Below are positions 30,641 through 41,688 of a stretch of DNA of 64,000 nucleotides, piece after piece. The notes beneath the pieces were generated by a model. That model ran no database searches, had not been told where the DNA came from, and saw only the letters and a list, made by a program, of their open reading frames with translations. The position numbers and the translations under genes were made by a program. Position 1 is the stretch's first letter. Every line of letters begins with the position of its first letter. The DNA lies in NCBI GenBank assembly GCA_039105265.1, contig JAPFFF010000076.1, positions 62,001-126,000 on the forward strand. The letters are read 5' to 3'. This DNA is from Tritrichomonas musculus. Its lineage: Eukaryota; Parabasalia; Tritrichomonadida; Tritrichomonadidae.

Positions 30641-31479
30641 TATAATTTTATTTATATGCATTTACTCTCTAATATATTTGAATTTCATTCCAAATCAAAT
30701 GTGAGTTTTTTCTAAAAATGAAGATTTAGTTGATTGGTCTGATAAATATAAAAAGTCTAATATTTCAGTTACTGAAGGATTTCGTCAAAAAGCAAAATAT
30801 TATTTGTATAACACATAGTATACCCATTCAAATAACATTTATATTTTTTAAATGATACAAATATATAAGAAATCGATATATATTGTATTTTAATTAAAGT
30901 CTTTATTTCAATCATTACATTTTATAATATTGGATATATAACATATAAATTATATATTATAATTATAAAATAAATTATTTATTAAGATAAATATAAATTT
31001 ATTTAATTTTATTTTTTATTCAATTTAGTTGTATGACCTTTTTATAAGAAAGTTATTTTAACGATTTCAATTTATTCAATTTATTTGAGACCATTTATCT
31101 CAATTTTTATTGAATTTTGAGAAATGGTCTCAAATTAACTTGCAAGTTGCAACTCTGCTTTTGATAGCATTTTAAATTATTTGTTATAATTTCTCAAAAC
31201 TTAAAATAAAGCAAAATTTTTCAAAATTTTTATCATCAAAAATTTTTAATTTGAAAATTTTTTGCAAAATCCCATATTGCAGTCATAAGAAGACAAAAAA
31301 TTGAATGGGCCTGCAGTAGTAATTCCGAGCTGTACTTTATTTTATCATTTAATTAATGAGTTTGTTAAATTATTGGCTTACAAATGTCTAAATCATTTTA
31401 TCTCATTTTTCAGAAATTATCATAAATATAAGGCAAAAATTAATAAAATTAGTTAATTTTATATATTAAAAATAGTTGA
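30641..31479. other. AT-rich spacer with a small hairpin
   Basis: No gene, except a possible tail of the ankyrin locus at about 30715-30820. An imperfect hairpin at 31084-31135 has both arms containing TTTGAGACCATTT. It lies downstream of the sialidase stop on the minus strand. Confidence 0.5.
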
Positions 31480-32634
31480 TTATCTTGATGGAGGCTTCCA
31501 TGTATCTTTACCATCTGTTATCCAATCAAGAGTTAGAGTTGTAACTACTAAGTCAAAACCATCAGCATCATTATTGCTCAAATTCTTTTCCCAATAAACG
31601 TAAATTTTCCCATCAATTACCGAAACAGCAATTGATGAATAAATAGATCTTCCAGCGCAGATAACTTTTTCATGAACCCATGTATTACCCTCGTCATAGC
31701 TTACTTTTATCACCAAGTTCTGTCTTACTGAAGAGTGGTTTACGTTAGTATGAAGTAATCTATTTTTATCATAACCATCAAGTGTTGATGTGTAGCGCAT
31801 TATTTCGCCATTACATCCAGGATCCTGCAAATAAGGGTGTGAGAAGGTAAAATTCCAAGTTATCCCTTCATCATTAGATATTGAAAATCTTCTGAATTTT
31901 TTAGTCCTTATGTCCATTATAATAGAGCCATTATTTAGTTCAACAAGTTTTGATTCATCACCATCATTCACTGATGCATATGGGCTCATTGTCCATGTTT
32001 TTCCATGATCGTCTGAATAAACTGTATGCGTTGATAATGTTTTTGCAGATGTTTCCCTAACGATTCCTACTAGCATTAAACGGCCGCTTCGTGTTTGGAG
32101 ACCGTTGCCAGAAGTTAAGAAGCAAGAGTAATATTGAGATCGGATAGGATCCCTACATCCTGTTCCATACAGCATATCTGTAATATCAATGGGGCTTGAC
32201 CATGTTTCTCCGTTATCTTTTGAAACGCAGTAATAATTTCGTTGGCGATCATCTTTTGTTGAAGCCATGGTGCCTTTAATTCCTGTATATAAACAAAAAA
32301 TTAAATTGGCTTGTCTGTCCACAATAAGGCATGGATCGCCATAACCGAATTTATCTGATTTTCCAGGAGTAATCTCTTTTGAAACAGTCCATGTTAAACC
32401 ATTATCTTTACTGATTTTGATAACTACATCAATTTTATTTGGAAGATCACTTCTAGTTACCCATCTTTTATCTGTTGCAGTTACAAGCGTTTTATTATCA
32501 GGAGCAAATGTAATGGCTGGAATTCTGTAATATTCAGCTCCGCCATCACCATTTTTGAGGATTCTTTTATGTATTATTGGTTGAATATCACAAAATGAAA
32601 ACTGGATAAAGTAAAAAAGAATAAAATAAAGCAT
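31480..32634 (-). CDS. Secreted sialidase (exo-alpha-sialidase, GH33)
   Basis: The 384-residue enzyme removes terminal sialic acids from glycoconjugates (EC 3.2.1.18). Residues 1-15 (MLYFILFYFIQFSFC) are a signal peptide. The YRIP motif at 36-39 gives the first arginine of the Arg triad. Five Asp boxes are present at 75-82 (SKDNGLTW), 138-145, 207-214, 253-260 and 312-319. Likely catalytic residues, from alignment by eye with bacterial sialidases, are Asp63, Glu227 (DESKLVEL), Arg37, Arg243, Arg304 and Tyr332 (IYSS), so the site looks complete. Length matches single-domain sialidases. Trichomonads such as T. foetus secrete sialidase that acts on host mucins. An Inr motif lies 11 bases before the ATG. 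The family is often thought to be of bacterial origin in protists. Confidence 0.95.
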   Translation of the reverse strand: MLYFILFYFIQFSFCDIQPIIHKRILKNGDGGAEYYRIPAITFAPDNKTLVTATDKRWVTRSDLPNKIDVVIKISKDNGLTWTVSKEITPGKSDKFGYGDPCLIVDRQANLIFCLYTGIKGTMASTKDDRQRNYYCVSKDNGETWSSPIDITDMLYGTGCRDPIRSQYYSCFLTSGNGLQTRSGRLMLVGIVRETSAKTLSTHTVYSDDHGKTWTMSPYASVNDGDESKLVELNNGSIIMDIRTKKFRRFSISNDEGITWNFTFSHPYLQDPGCNGEIMRYTSTLDGYDKNRLLHTNVNHSSVRQNLVIKVSYDEGNTWVHEKVICAGRSIYSSIAVSVIDGKIYVYWEKNLSNNDADGFDLVVTTLTLDWITDGKDTWKPPSR

Positions 32635-32642
32635 ATTTTTCT

Positions 32643-32647
32643 AATGA
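32643..32647 (-). promoter_or_regulatory. Initiator (Inr) of the sialidase gene
   Basis: The minus strand reads TCATT, matching the trichomonad Inr TCA(+1)Py(T/A). Its +1 A is 11 bases upstream of the ATG, the short 5' leader usual in these organisms. Confidence 0.45.
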
Positions 32648-34067
32648 GATTTTTATTTTATTCTTTAATTCAATTAACTCAAATTTTTGAATTAGTTGTA
32701 TTGTTTTTATAAAATTTTGGTTATTGTTCTTAATATAAGCTTTTGTATTTCATTTACTGAAATCACTTATAATGGTATTTATTTTATAATTCAGCATTAA
32801 TGCAGTAATCTTATAAAATTTGAGAAAAATAGAAAATTTCTTAAGGGGGTAGTCACTCCTATTTCGAAGTTAAAAATTCAAATATATCTTTATAAATATT
32901 CAATTATTTTAAGTTATTATTTTAACTTGACCATTTATTATTTGAAAAAGTTACCGTTTTTTATGCCGTAATTTCAACTCCATGAGCCGTAATTCCAAAA
33001 TTCGGCATAAACTATTGATTATTTTTGAATTAACATCATTAAAAGATTTGTATTTTAAAATAATAATTGTTCAATATTTAGAATATACAGTTATATAAAG
33101 TTTATTAATTGTTTATATTTATTTTAAATATTTTTATAGTATATATAATATTATTAAAAGTTATATAATCTATGATATACATAAAAATATAAAAAGATAT
33201 TTGCTTAATATTTTAATAAAAATTTTTTATTGAAAAAAAATCGTTATTAATGTTTATGATTTTAAAATTGATTTTTGCAGCTCAGCCCCCTGAATCAAAT
33301 TAAACTAAATTTAGCATATCTTTATTAAATTAAATGTAAAATATTTAAATGTAATTATAATCTAAATAAATTCTTTATTTATTTAGATATTTCAAAAAAA
33401 TATGTAAAAATTCATTAAAATGAACTTTTTAACAAAATATGAAATATTTATAAAATAACAAAATGCATATTTAATCATTAATTTTCAATATATATAATAA
33501 TTAATCATTATAATTTCATTCCATCCATCAGGTAGCTGGATTGGGTTATTTTCATAGGATACTTGTTTGATTATTATAACTTATATAATTGATATTTTAA
33601 AACATTTAAATAATAAATATATAAAATAAGTGCACTATAATATAATAACAAAATTATATTTAGTTATTATTAATACATAAAAAGATATACATATTTTTAT
33701 AAACGTTCAAAATTTAAAGTAGGTGTCCGCACCTCTCAAAAATCATATTTTTTCCTAAATGGTTAGAAAAAGTATAAAAATGTTTTCAAAATCGTATAAA
33801 GAAGCCATAAATAAATACATTTCATATAATAATTGATGATTGCTGACGTTTTACCTTCATTCAAAATATTATAATTTTAATGATTTTAACAAATATCTTA
33901 TTTAAGAAATTTAAATAAATACTATATTTATAATACAATTTAATACAATTTAATAATTAAGAAAATAAAGACATTGTTCTTTATTTAAGAAGATATCATT
34001 ATTTTTAAAATAAACTTTTTCAATAAATTTTTTTGGTTCACCCTCCTCTTATTTTTCAAACAAATTT
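32648..34067. other. AT-rich intergenic region with small folded repeat
   Basis: No gene found. At 32961-33010 an imperfect hairpin starts TTATGCCG and ends CGGCATAA, and GCCGTAATT occurs twice inside it. An AGGTG-TCCG-CACCT hairpin lies at about 33721-33734; the same GTCCGCACCTCT word recurs at about 52188. A GC-richer word at about 32846 (AGGGGGTAGTCACTCC) may mark another old insertion. Confidence 0.5.
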
Positions 34068-34412
34068 ATGAATTCTACTGACGAAAAAAGCTTAGAATCA
34101 ACAGAAAATGAAGATGCAGAACCAAAAAGCAATGTTATATTAAATAACGAAATTAATCAATACGATATTTTATTGAAAGACAATGAAACTTACAAACAAA
34201 GAATGAAAGAATTTCATGATTTGCAAAGTGATATAATAAATTGGCTAAGCAATGAGAACAATCATCAATCCGACCATTTTCCTGTCAAAAAAGATGATGA
34301 AAACAACTTTCCAAAGATTAATACTATAAGCGAAGTTGAGCTTTCTACCTTTTCTGTTGATATTCGTCCTTACCACAATGATGCGATAACTAGTATTCAT
34401 AATTGTGTTTAA
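34068..34412 (+). CDS. Small acidic hypothetical protein
   Basis: A 114-residue frame with balanced, non-repetitive composition: MNSTDEKSLESTENEDAEP followed by a predicted helical centre (about 30-65) and a polar C-terminus. No domain, signal peptide or membrane segment was recognised. It stands alone in AT-rich DNA and is read as a possible gene mainly because its codons look coding-like. Confidence 0.4.
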   Translation: MNSTDEKSLESTENEDAEPKSNVILNNEINQYDILLKDNETYKQRMKEFHDLQSDIINWLSNENNHQSDHFPVKKDDENNFPKINTISEVELSTFSVDIRPYHNDAITSIHNCV

Positions 34413-34862
34413 ATGCTGATTTAAATATTTAAATATTGATTGTAATTTATAAATAATTATATATAAAAATTGACAAAGAAAGGACAAATTAAAATTTTTT
34501 GTATTCATATATCCCATATTCTTAATTTTCAATAATAGTCGACAAGTCTGCTAACAATTGCTTTCCCTCCTATGATCAACAAATTGAATGCATATTCAAA
34601 AAAATTGAATAAAAAATATTATTCTTTTTTTATCATTCATACAAATGCTTATATGCTATTAAACTCTAGTTTTCAACAAAATTTTTCAAGCAAACGTATT
34701 TTTGATTAGTTATACCCATTTCTTATTCTTTGTTTCTGAATATTTTTAAATAATGTTATCACTACTATAATAAGGTAAATCTTCTTAAAATCTTTCATTT
34801 TAACCTTTTTTCGCATGATGATGGCAAGTATGTTAATATTTCAGTGAATTTACGTCGTATGT

Positions 34863-34905
34863 AGAAATCATGATTTTTGGTCTTCGCCCAAAAATCCTGA
34901 TTTCT
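34863..34905. repeat. Short foldback hairpin
   Basis: An 18-bp imperfect stem, AGAAATCATGATTTTTGG on the left and its near inverse on the right, around a 6-base loop. It is isolated in AT-rich DNA. No gene ends nearby on either strand, so a terminator role is not indicated. Confidence 0.5.
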
Positions 34906-35120
34906 GAATGTTTCTAAGCCATAACTTTAAACCCGAACATATTATTAAATTTTACAATACCACTGATTCATCACCCCTTCATAAATGATTTTAATAAATT
35001 TCATCCTCAAATCTCAAAAGTCAAAAATTGAAAACATAAATTTTATACGTAAATGATTAAATTTATTTTAATTAAAATGAAAAATATATTAAAGCAGCAA
35101 ATTGAATGAAAAAATTTTAG

Positions 35121-35372
35121 CAGCAAATTCAGTACTGTAGGGCTACATGTAATGGATATATAGATGCCGAGACGGAATGCCATGCAACGTTCATTCAAAG
35201 GGACAAGTATTGTGATAGTCTTGTGTGGTATGCAAACGTGATGCCAAGTGATGATAATAGAAAGTATGAATATATAGGAAACAAGAGGGACTACAAGATA
35301 TGGTTCACCGACAGCAAAGGTAACGAAATCAAGCCTGATGACTTTAAAGTATTCCTCAAATTGATCTACTAA
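35121..35372 (+). mobile_element. Relic of a virus-like (probably Maverick) gene
   Basis: This 252-base fragment encodes 83 residues ending in YKIWFTDSKGNEIKPD and then FLKLIY. The ending resembles C-terminal segments of capsid-type proteins of Maverick-like elements. Its base composition is less AT-rich than the flanks and like that of the element at 1-2810. It is a broken, old fragment without the rest of the element nearby. Family assignment is tentative. Confidence 0.35.
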
Positions 35373-36299
35373 ATGCAAAAATAAAGGTTAACATGAACGA
35401 TATTTTTGGATGAATCTCTCTTAACTTAAAATAATTGAATATTTATAAAGATATATTTGAACTTTTTGAATAGTTGTTTTGAATACTTTAAAATATATAT
35501 AAAAAACTCAGTGTAATAAACTATACCAATTTATTACAGAAACTATTCTCACTTTCATATGATTGTCCTTGCAGTTATATAAGCTGATTTTATTCAACAT
35601 CAGCATAACATTATTTCAAATCATCCTCGCCTGCTCATATCATTAATGCAATTTCAATCTCATAACTTTTTCAGAAGACTGAAGAGTCTCCTCCATTTAT
35701 TACTTATAAATAGTATATTAATTGAATTTAAAAGATTTTGAAAAAATAATATAATTTTATTTCTTCTCAAAATCGACCAAATAAAATACGGCTATTGTAT
35801 ATATGGGCTTCGGCAAAATTACGGATTTGACAACGGCACTCTCCAACTACGGCCTACGGCCGTAAAGGTTAATTGAAAAATGAAAAAGATGTATTCATGT
35901 AGATAAATTGACGAAATATTGAAATTTTGATCATAATTTCTTTATTTTGAAACTAAGAATGTTCTTTAATGGATAAGAATTTTATACTCCTATTTTTGAG
36001 ATATTTCTATTTTTATTTTTCTGAATAAAAATCATTTTATAATTGAGAGTCAATATATTTTTTTTTTTAGGCTGATTAAAATACGTATAATAAAAGTTGT
36101 ACTCAGAAAAAGTTAAACTCTCAGAAAATGATACGATCATGTTTTGAATAACTCTCTCCATTTTAATTTTTTTGAAGCCATATTTGGCCGCAGCCGATTA
36201 TCTTATTTTAACAAGAAAAGCGCCTTTTTTTACCAATTTTTAGTAATTTTACTTTTAATATAAAAAAGCAATTTAATTCCCAAATCACTAAATTATTTT
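35373..36299. other. Intergenic region with GC-rich palindromic patch
   Basis: No gene. At about 35814-35872 a GC-rich patch contains TACGGCCTACGGCCGTAA and several CGGCA/TTACGG words, standing out from the AT-rich flanks. It may be a fragment of a repeat, but no partner end was found. Confidence 0.4.
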
Positions 36300-37021
36300 T
36301 TAATCTAAAAGCTTTTTTTGTTTCATAATTCGATCAGCTTCTGCCCAACAGTCTATTTTAAATTGTATGAAACTTTCATCTAGGTTTTTTTCCTCCTTTT
36401 GTTGAAAATAGGTTATGAAATATAAATCACAAATTTTTACTGACTTGTGATTTTCTTTTAGAGATGGATATACGTATTCTATTTCGCATATGGTTTCATG
36501 CTTTAACATCATTGCTTTTCTGATGATGTTTGAGTCAATACCTCGATACCAAAACTGATCATCAGAATCATTTGGAATTTTAACTCTTGGTATTACTGAT
36601 TTTCCTTCATTATTATCAGCATTATTATCAATATTATTAACTTTATGTTGTTTTTGGTTGTGTTTATCAACGAATCTATTAATTTTCATTCGTTGAAAGT
36701 CTAAATCCAAAGGAAAGTCTATATTCTTTGGATGGTGTATATGTATTGATTTCAAAACGGAAACAACCAAGTTATTTAGTAAACAAGGATTTATATTTTG
36801 AAATTTAATTTTAATAGATTCATAATTTGCTTGATTTTTGTTCTTGAACTTTGTTTTTGATCAAATTCTAATATATTGATTATAATTTGATTTACTGTAT
36901 CATCATCAATATTTAAATATGAAATATCTTTTAAACTATTTGCAAGAGCACAATGCTTACAAGGAAAGAACACGCCATATAAGTTTGACAGATACTGATT
37001 ATCCAGAAATAATTTACACAC
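36300..37021 (-). pseudogene. Unknown gene with one apparent frameshift
   Basis: Two minus-strand frames (36791-37021 and 36300-36770) appear to be parts of one product. The second frame continues upstream as KFQNINPCLLNNLVVSVLKS, overlapping the end of the first, so a single base change near 36800-36820 would account for the split. The first part begins CKLFLDNQYLSNLYGVFF and has a CKHC pair. The second part contains an Asn/Asp-rich stretch and WYRGIDSNIIRKAMML. No domain was recognised. The KLFLDNQY start also appears on the plus strand near 40850, so this belongs to a repeated sequence family. A transposon-associated gene is possible. Confidence 0.4.
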
Positions 37022-37078
37022 TTTTTTTTTTTTTTTTGTTTTGTTTTTGTGACGAGAATCGAACCTCTGACCCTTGAT
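36992..37078 (-). repeat. tRNA T-arm-like repeat, left copy (inverted partner at 40811-40873)
   Basis: Read on the minus strand it gives GGTCAGAGGTTCGATTCTCG, a tRNA T arm with consensus B box, then a T/A-rich gap and ATTTCTGGATAATCAGTAT. The plus-strand copy at 40811-40873 has the same order. No D arm or anticodon arm is present, so it is not a tRNA gene. Confidence 0.55.
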
Positions 37079-37260
37079 TATTTAAATTAAAAATATTAAA
37101 GAAAATGTGAGAATAATTTCTTTTTTATTGATTATATCTTAAATATTTTATTACATATCATATATCTTCTATATAACTATTGAGATAAAAATGTTTTCTT
37201 ATAAATAAATAAAATATTCAATTATTGAATAAAACATTCAAATTAAATTTTGCAATTTTT

Positions 37261-40128
37261 AGAGTAGCTGCAACGAAATTTTTTGGGGAAGCCCTCTCAA
37301 AAAGTGGAATGTCAAACTAATTTTTCTCAATATATGATAATTTTTTAAAAAATATAAATGCATATAATAAAAATTTAAATGAATATCTACCACTTTTTAT
37401 TATTATATTATGTGTGCTGTCATAATTTCAAATAAAAGGCGGCATTATTGAAATGACCGCTCCCATTTTATTACTAAGGAAAGATTAATAAAAATATCAT
37501 TTTTATAATATATGCATTAAATATATTTATTCCTTTACTGCTTTTAAAACAAAATGAAGTATTTGATAAGTTACATTTATTTTAATGTCACTAAAAATAA
37601 TAAAATTTTTCTTAACTTTTTGTTTATGTTTATAAAAACTTTTTGAATGGTTTATGAAAATATAATGAAAGATTATCTGAGAGATGAATCTGTACGGTCA
37701 TCGCCGGTTCCCGACATCAATTTTTCAATAAATGAAATTCAAAAGCGAATCAAGCAAGTTCAAAAACAATCAAATCAAATAAAAATTTCAGATGAGTTAT
37801 CAGCATTATCAAGAAAACATCCAAATACTAGGAGGCCTTCCCATCAACTTTTAACAATTTGTTTAAAGTTATTTTTTATTTCAGCCGCAGCTTATGAATT
37901 TATATCATTTTTTATACCAATTCCATGCGTTCGAACTATGTTCTACAAACAAAAAATATTTCTAAATGATTTTCAAAATTTCTTAACAGATATTACTAAA
38001 ACAAAAATAATTGCAGAAGAATATAGTAAAAATTGGTCTGCAAATGAGCCCGTTATTCTGGCAGTAGATGCCTGTTCAGTTAATCCAACTGTATCGATTT
38101 TTTCTAATGGTACTGTAGAAGGTTTAATAGAGAAATACCAAATGAGTAAAGATCTTTTAACTCAATCTAGTACCACAATATCTGTTTTCGAAGAATGGAT
38201 GCAAAATGTGAGTAGTTTAGTCATAGATTCTTATTTCGTATATCATGTTCAACCGTTAAATCCTTCTCTCAACAATTTTATACTTCATATTGTTCCATCA
38301 AAAGGAGGGAAAGGAAACAATTCCACAATTTCTACTTTAAAAAAATTAGCAAAAATTCTTCAAAGTGTTAATATAACAGTTGTATCATTTTCATCAGATG
38401 GTGACACTTTTGCCACTCCATCACATACAAATAATATTAAAAAACATTATAATAAATTTAAATATAATACTTCACCTAACATAACAGAACCTTTATTCCT
38501 GTCAGATCCTCTTCATATACTTAAAAGGGTCCGTTATCACTTTATTCCAATTGTAACAGACCCAAATCAAATGATTTCACTTTTAAATCTGCCTTCGATG
38601 GTTTTTAGAAATGACAGGGCAAGTAAGATGCACGATAAACTTCCTCTGCTATTTTTTCAAATGAATAATTATTTGGAATTAAGAAAACATCAATTATTTA
38701 ATTATTCAATTTTTATTTTACCATACACATTATTGCTTTCATCATTGTCAGACAAATTAGAATTTGAAAAGAGATTATTATATTTGAACATAGCTAGAAT
38801 AATTCTTGAGAAAAATTATTTTCCACATCACCTCACTTCATATCCAAATCACATAGCATTTAAACAAAATATAATACGAGATTGTCTCTCAACGGTTTTG
38901 ACAATACTGGATATACTAAATCTTCCTAATGTTACAATTATTCATTTAAATAGGTTGGGCACGAACCCACTTGAGCATACATTTGGAATTATAAGAATGC
39001 GCAGTAAAGATCATCATAACAGCAAACGTTTTATATTAGAAGCTGGAAAAATCAATGCACTTATTAAAATAAATGAAGAATTGATTTTAGAAAACATAAA
39101 AAATAGACAATTGCAATTTGGAAAAGTAATTTCACTTCCTAATGAAAAAAGTTATTCTGATTCAGAAGCTAAAGAATATGTTGATTCATTATTCGCAGAA
39201 GCAAAAAATGGATATTGTAATAAGGCATGTAAAAAAATTCATTCAATTTTCTTAAACTCAACAAGCACAAATAATAAAACTAATAAATGCTATTTATTAA
39301 ATAGTAATGATATTTTACTTGCCCCGAATTCAAATATATTAATTGAGAAAAGACAAAATGCTGCCAGTGAGTTAAATAAAAAATGCCGTTGGAGTAATAA
39401 TGAAATTTCGTTATTACTCAAATTAAAAAAAGATTTAAAAGGTAACATTACACTTATTAATGAATATTTTCCTAAAAGAACATATAAATCAATCGAACAT
39501 AAGTTAAATAGCATCCAAAACAAAAAGAGTGGAAATCATAATCAATAATTAAAAAAGAAATTTATTTAATATTATGCTATCATTGTTTTTATATTAATCA
39601 ATAATACTAAAAAACTTAAATTGAAAATCCAATATGAAAAAAAATTAGAATTTGAATATTATCGTATTTTATATAAAATTGATTTGACGAAAAATCATAA
39701 GAAAATATGCAAATATATAGTAAATAATGCAAATAATATGCCAAATAAAGTAGAAAATGCAATCAATAAATTATAATCTACGCATTTTTATTGTAATTCT
39801 GCGGTAAATCTGATCATTTATGCAATTGGGCATTTAACACCATTTACTGGAAAATTTGGTCATTTTTGCTAATAATTTTCTTTCAGATTGATTAAAAATA
39901 GTAATTAGAATCTTGAAATGCAATTAGAATTGAGAATTAGTTTACTAATTAGGATCCCCATAAATATATACATTGATATATTGATTTAATAGCAAATTTG
40001 GTGTATAAAAATAAGTTTGGCTTGTTTCAATCAACAAATTATTATAATAAAAAATAGAATTTTTTTTAATTTTTCGTATCACATTTCATAAAAAAACGAT
40101 CATGTTTTGAATTTGTTGCAGCTACTCT
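37261..40128 (+). mobile_element. P-like DNA transposon, complete
   Basis: The element is 2868 bp. It starts AGAGTAGCTGCAAC (37261-37274) and ends with the exact inverse (40115-40128), followed inward on both sides by an AAATT match offset by one base. It is flanked by a perfect 8-bp target duplication, CAATTTTT, at 37253-37260 and 40129-40136. One long transposase gene lies inside. The 8-bp duplication plus the transposase motifs fit the P superfamily. The perfect duplication and open transposase suggest a recent, possibly still active insertion. Confidence 0.85.
37647..39548 (+). CDS. P-like transposase with C-terminal Myb/SANT domain
   Basis: The 633-residue protein would cut and paste the surrounding element. 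Residues about 130-300 show an RNase H-like fold: LAVDACS (Asp141), VSFSSDGD (Asp251/253) and LSDPLHILKRVR (Asp287, His290). LGTNPLEHTFGIIR (Glu443) corresponds to the NQDxLENxFG motif of P-type transposases. Catalytic roles are assigned by analogy. Residues about 578-628 (RWSNNEISLLLKLKKDL, then TYKSIEHKL) form a Myb/SANT-like DNA-binding domain, placed at the C-terminus rather than a THAP finger at the N-terminus. The frame is uninterrupted from the ATG at 37647. Confidence 0.8.
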   Translation: MVYENIMKDYLRDESVRSSPVPDINFSINEIQKRIKQVQKQSNQIKISDELSALSRKHPNTRRPSHQLLTICLKLFFISAAAYEFISFFIPIPCVRTMFYKQKIFLNDFQNFLTDITKTKIIAEEYSKNWSANEPVILAVDACSVNPTVSIFSNGTVEGLIEKYQMSKDLLTQSSTTISVFEEWMQNVSSLVIDSYFVYHVQPLNPSLNNFILHIVPSKGGKGNNSTISTLKKLAKILQSVNITVVSFSSDGDTFATPSHTNNIKKHYNKFKYNTSPNITEPLFLSDPLHILKRVRYHFIPIVTDPNQMISLLNLPSMVFRNDRASKMHDKLPLLFFQMNNYLELRKHQLFNYSIFILPYTLLLSSLSDKLEFEKRLLYLNIARIILEKNYFPHHLTSYPNHIAFKQNIIRDCLSTVLTILDILNLPNVTIIHLNRLGTNPLEHTFGIIRMRSKDHHNSKRFILEAGKINALIKINEELILENIKNRQLQFGKVISLPNEKSYSDSEAKEYVDSLFAEAKNGYCNKACKKIHSIFLNSTSTNNKTNKCYLLNSNDILLAPNSNILIEKRQNAASELNKKCRWSNNEISLLLKLKKDLKGNITLINEYFPKRTYKSIEHKLNSIQNKKSGNHNQ

Positions 40129-40136
40129 CAATTTTT

Positions 40137-40810
40137 CTTTTTAAAAAATTATTTTTAATCAGATAATTTTTTTTAAAAAAATTATAAAATGTTTTTTAAT
40201 AATAAAAAGTAATATAAATCCTTTCAGTATTTGTTCAAAAAAGGATATTTCATTTTTTTTGCAGACCAAAAAGTATTTCAAAAATAAAGATTTTAAAATT
40301 ATAAACTTACTTTTACTTCTTGCAACGAAATTCTCATGCAAAATCAAAAGAAACTACATAAATATTAGAAGGAGTGCTCGGGTTTTGGTATATAGATGAT
40401 TTATATGCAATTTAATTCCTTTCATTATCTAATGGAATACATACCATTTTATAATTTAAGAACATTTTGGTCATATTCAACTCGGAATACAGATTAGTTT
40501 GTTTATTTTATGCCAATTTTATACATTATATTGATAGATATTGCATGTCAATAATAACATTAATGTAAATCAGTAATTATGCCATATATTTTTTAAAGGA
40601 TCATTATATTAGGTATTTACGCTATTTTTAGGCAATTCATGCCACTTTCTTATGTCTACTGTATTTCATTCGCCTGGATCCAATAATGTGTAAATCAAAT
40701 TTTGCATTAGAAAAAGTTAATAAAAGTTAAACTTTTTGAAAAATTTTATAACTTTTTAAAAACTTTATTTTTAAAGTGTGTAAATAATTTTTATTATTGG
40801 ATGTTAAAAA
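40137..40810. other. AT-rich spacer
   Basis: No gene. The region between the P-like element and the T-arm repeat is AT-rich. A TTGCAACGAAATTCTC word at about 40319 partly resembles the P-like end but is not a second terminus. Confidence 0.5.
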
Positions 40811-40873
40811 ATCAGGGGTCACAGGTTCGATTCCCGTCTTTAATGAGTAAACTATTTCTGGATAATCAGTATT
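40811..40873 (+). repeat. tRNA T-arm-like repeat, right copy
   Basis: The plus strand reads GGGGTCACAGGTTCGATTCC, a T arm with a B box, then ACTATTTCTGGATAATCAGT. It is the inverted partner of 36992-37078. A third T-arm-like motif, CTGGATTCGAGCCAGG, lies at about 41920-41935 beyond the MULE relic. Confidence 0.55.
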
Positions 40874-40955
40874 TTGTTTTATTGCATTTACATGTTTCGT
40901 TTGAATAATATCGATAAGAATGTATTGATTCTTTTAATTTCAACAGGATCTTATC

Positions 40956-41688
40956 TCACCTTCTGTTACATTTTTGTTTTAGCAGTTTTCCATTATTGTT
41001 TTTAATTTTTGATGCATGTCTTAATACCTTTTGTGTGATGCTAGTAAACTTTGTCAGGAAATTTGAGTTTGAAAAACACAAAGAAGAGCATTTACGGTGG
41101 AATCCTTCATTATGATTAGAGCATGAACTGACTCCGTAACGACACCCGAGACCCCAATGTGAGAAATGCCACATATTGTTAAAATGAGTTTCATTTCCTA
41201 ATAGCATTATTCGTCAAACCTTAACTTTGTCATCAAATTTTTGACTTTGAATACCTAAGTCTTACTTTTATTAAATATTTTAATTCTTTTGATATCAACA
41301 AACGTTTATCGTCGTATTCTTCCATAGAATAGCATCGGCATAGTTTCCCTACATAAAAACAAAGACTCGAGTTGGCTCCAAAGAATTCTAGAATGTGACG
41401 GTGACAGAAATAATGGAAGTTACAAAATTTCAGGGCAAAGGAAATCAAAGATGTTCCCATATCTGATAAAAGGCATTTGTTCTTCCATTCGCTCTTATCA
41501 ATTCCTACCTTTTCTGCGCATTCAACTATCTGATCATATAATAATTCACTCTCTGTTGGAGTTACACTAAATGCAATCGGATACGATTCATTATTTATTA
41601 TACTATTGGCTACGCAAAAACAATAAGGACGAACTCCACGAAAAGATCCGTCAAGTTCAATGAAATTGTTTCTTTATGGAGATTAAAA
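40956..41688 (-). pseudogene. Mutator-like (MULE) transposase relic
   Basis: Reading the minus strand from 41688 down gives a MULE catalytic core. IELDGSFRGVRPYCF supplies the first Asp, followed by YPIAFSVTPTESELLYDQ. CLLSDMGTSLI gives the second Asp, then FCHRHILEFFGANSSL. Downstream, HWGLGCRYGVSSCSNH follows in another frame. At least two frame changes or stops separate the pieces, and the N- and C-termini are missing, so it is an inactive fragment. No terminal inverted repeats were identified. Confidence 0.65.

Noticed and set aside
37042-37080. tRNA gene on the minus strand
   Set aside because: Only a T arm is present; no D arm, anticodon arm or matching acceptor strand can be drawn upstream.
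40310-40345. TTGCAACGAAATTCTC as another P-like terminus
   Set aside because: It lacks the AGAGTAGC end and lies outside the perfect target duplication.
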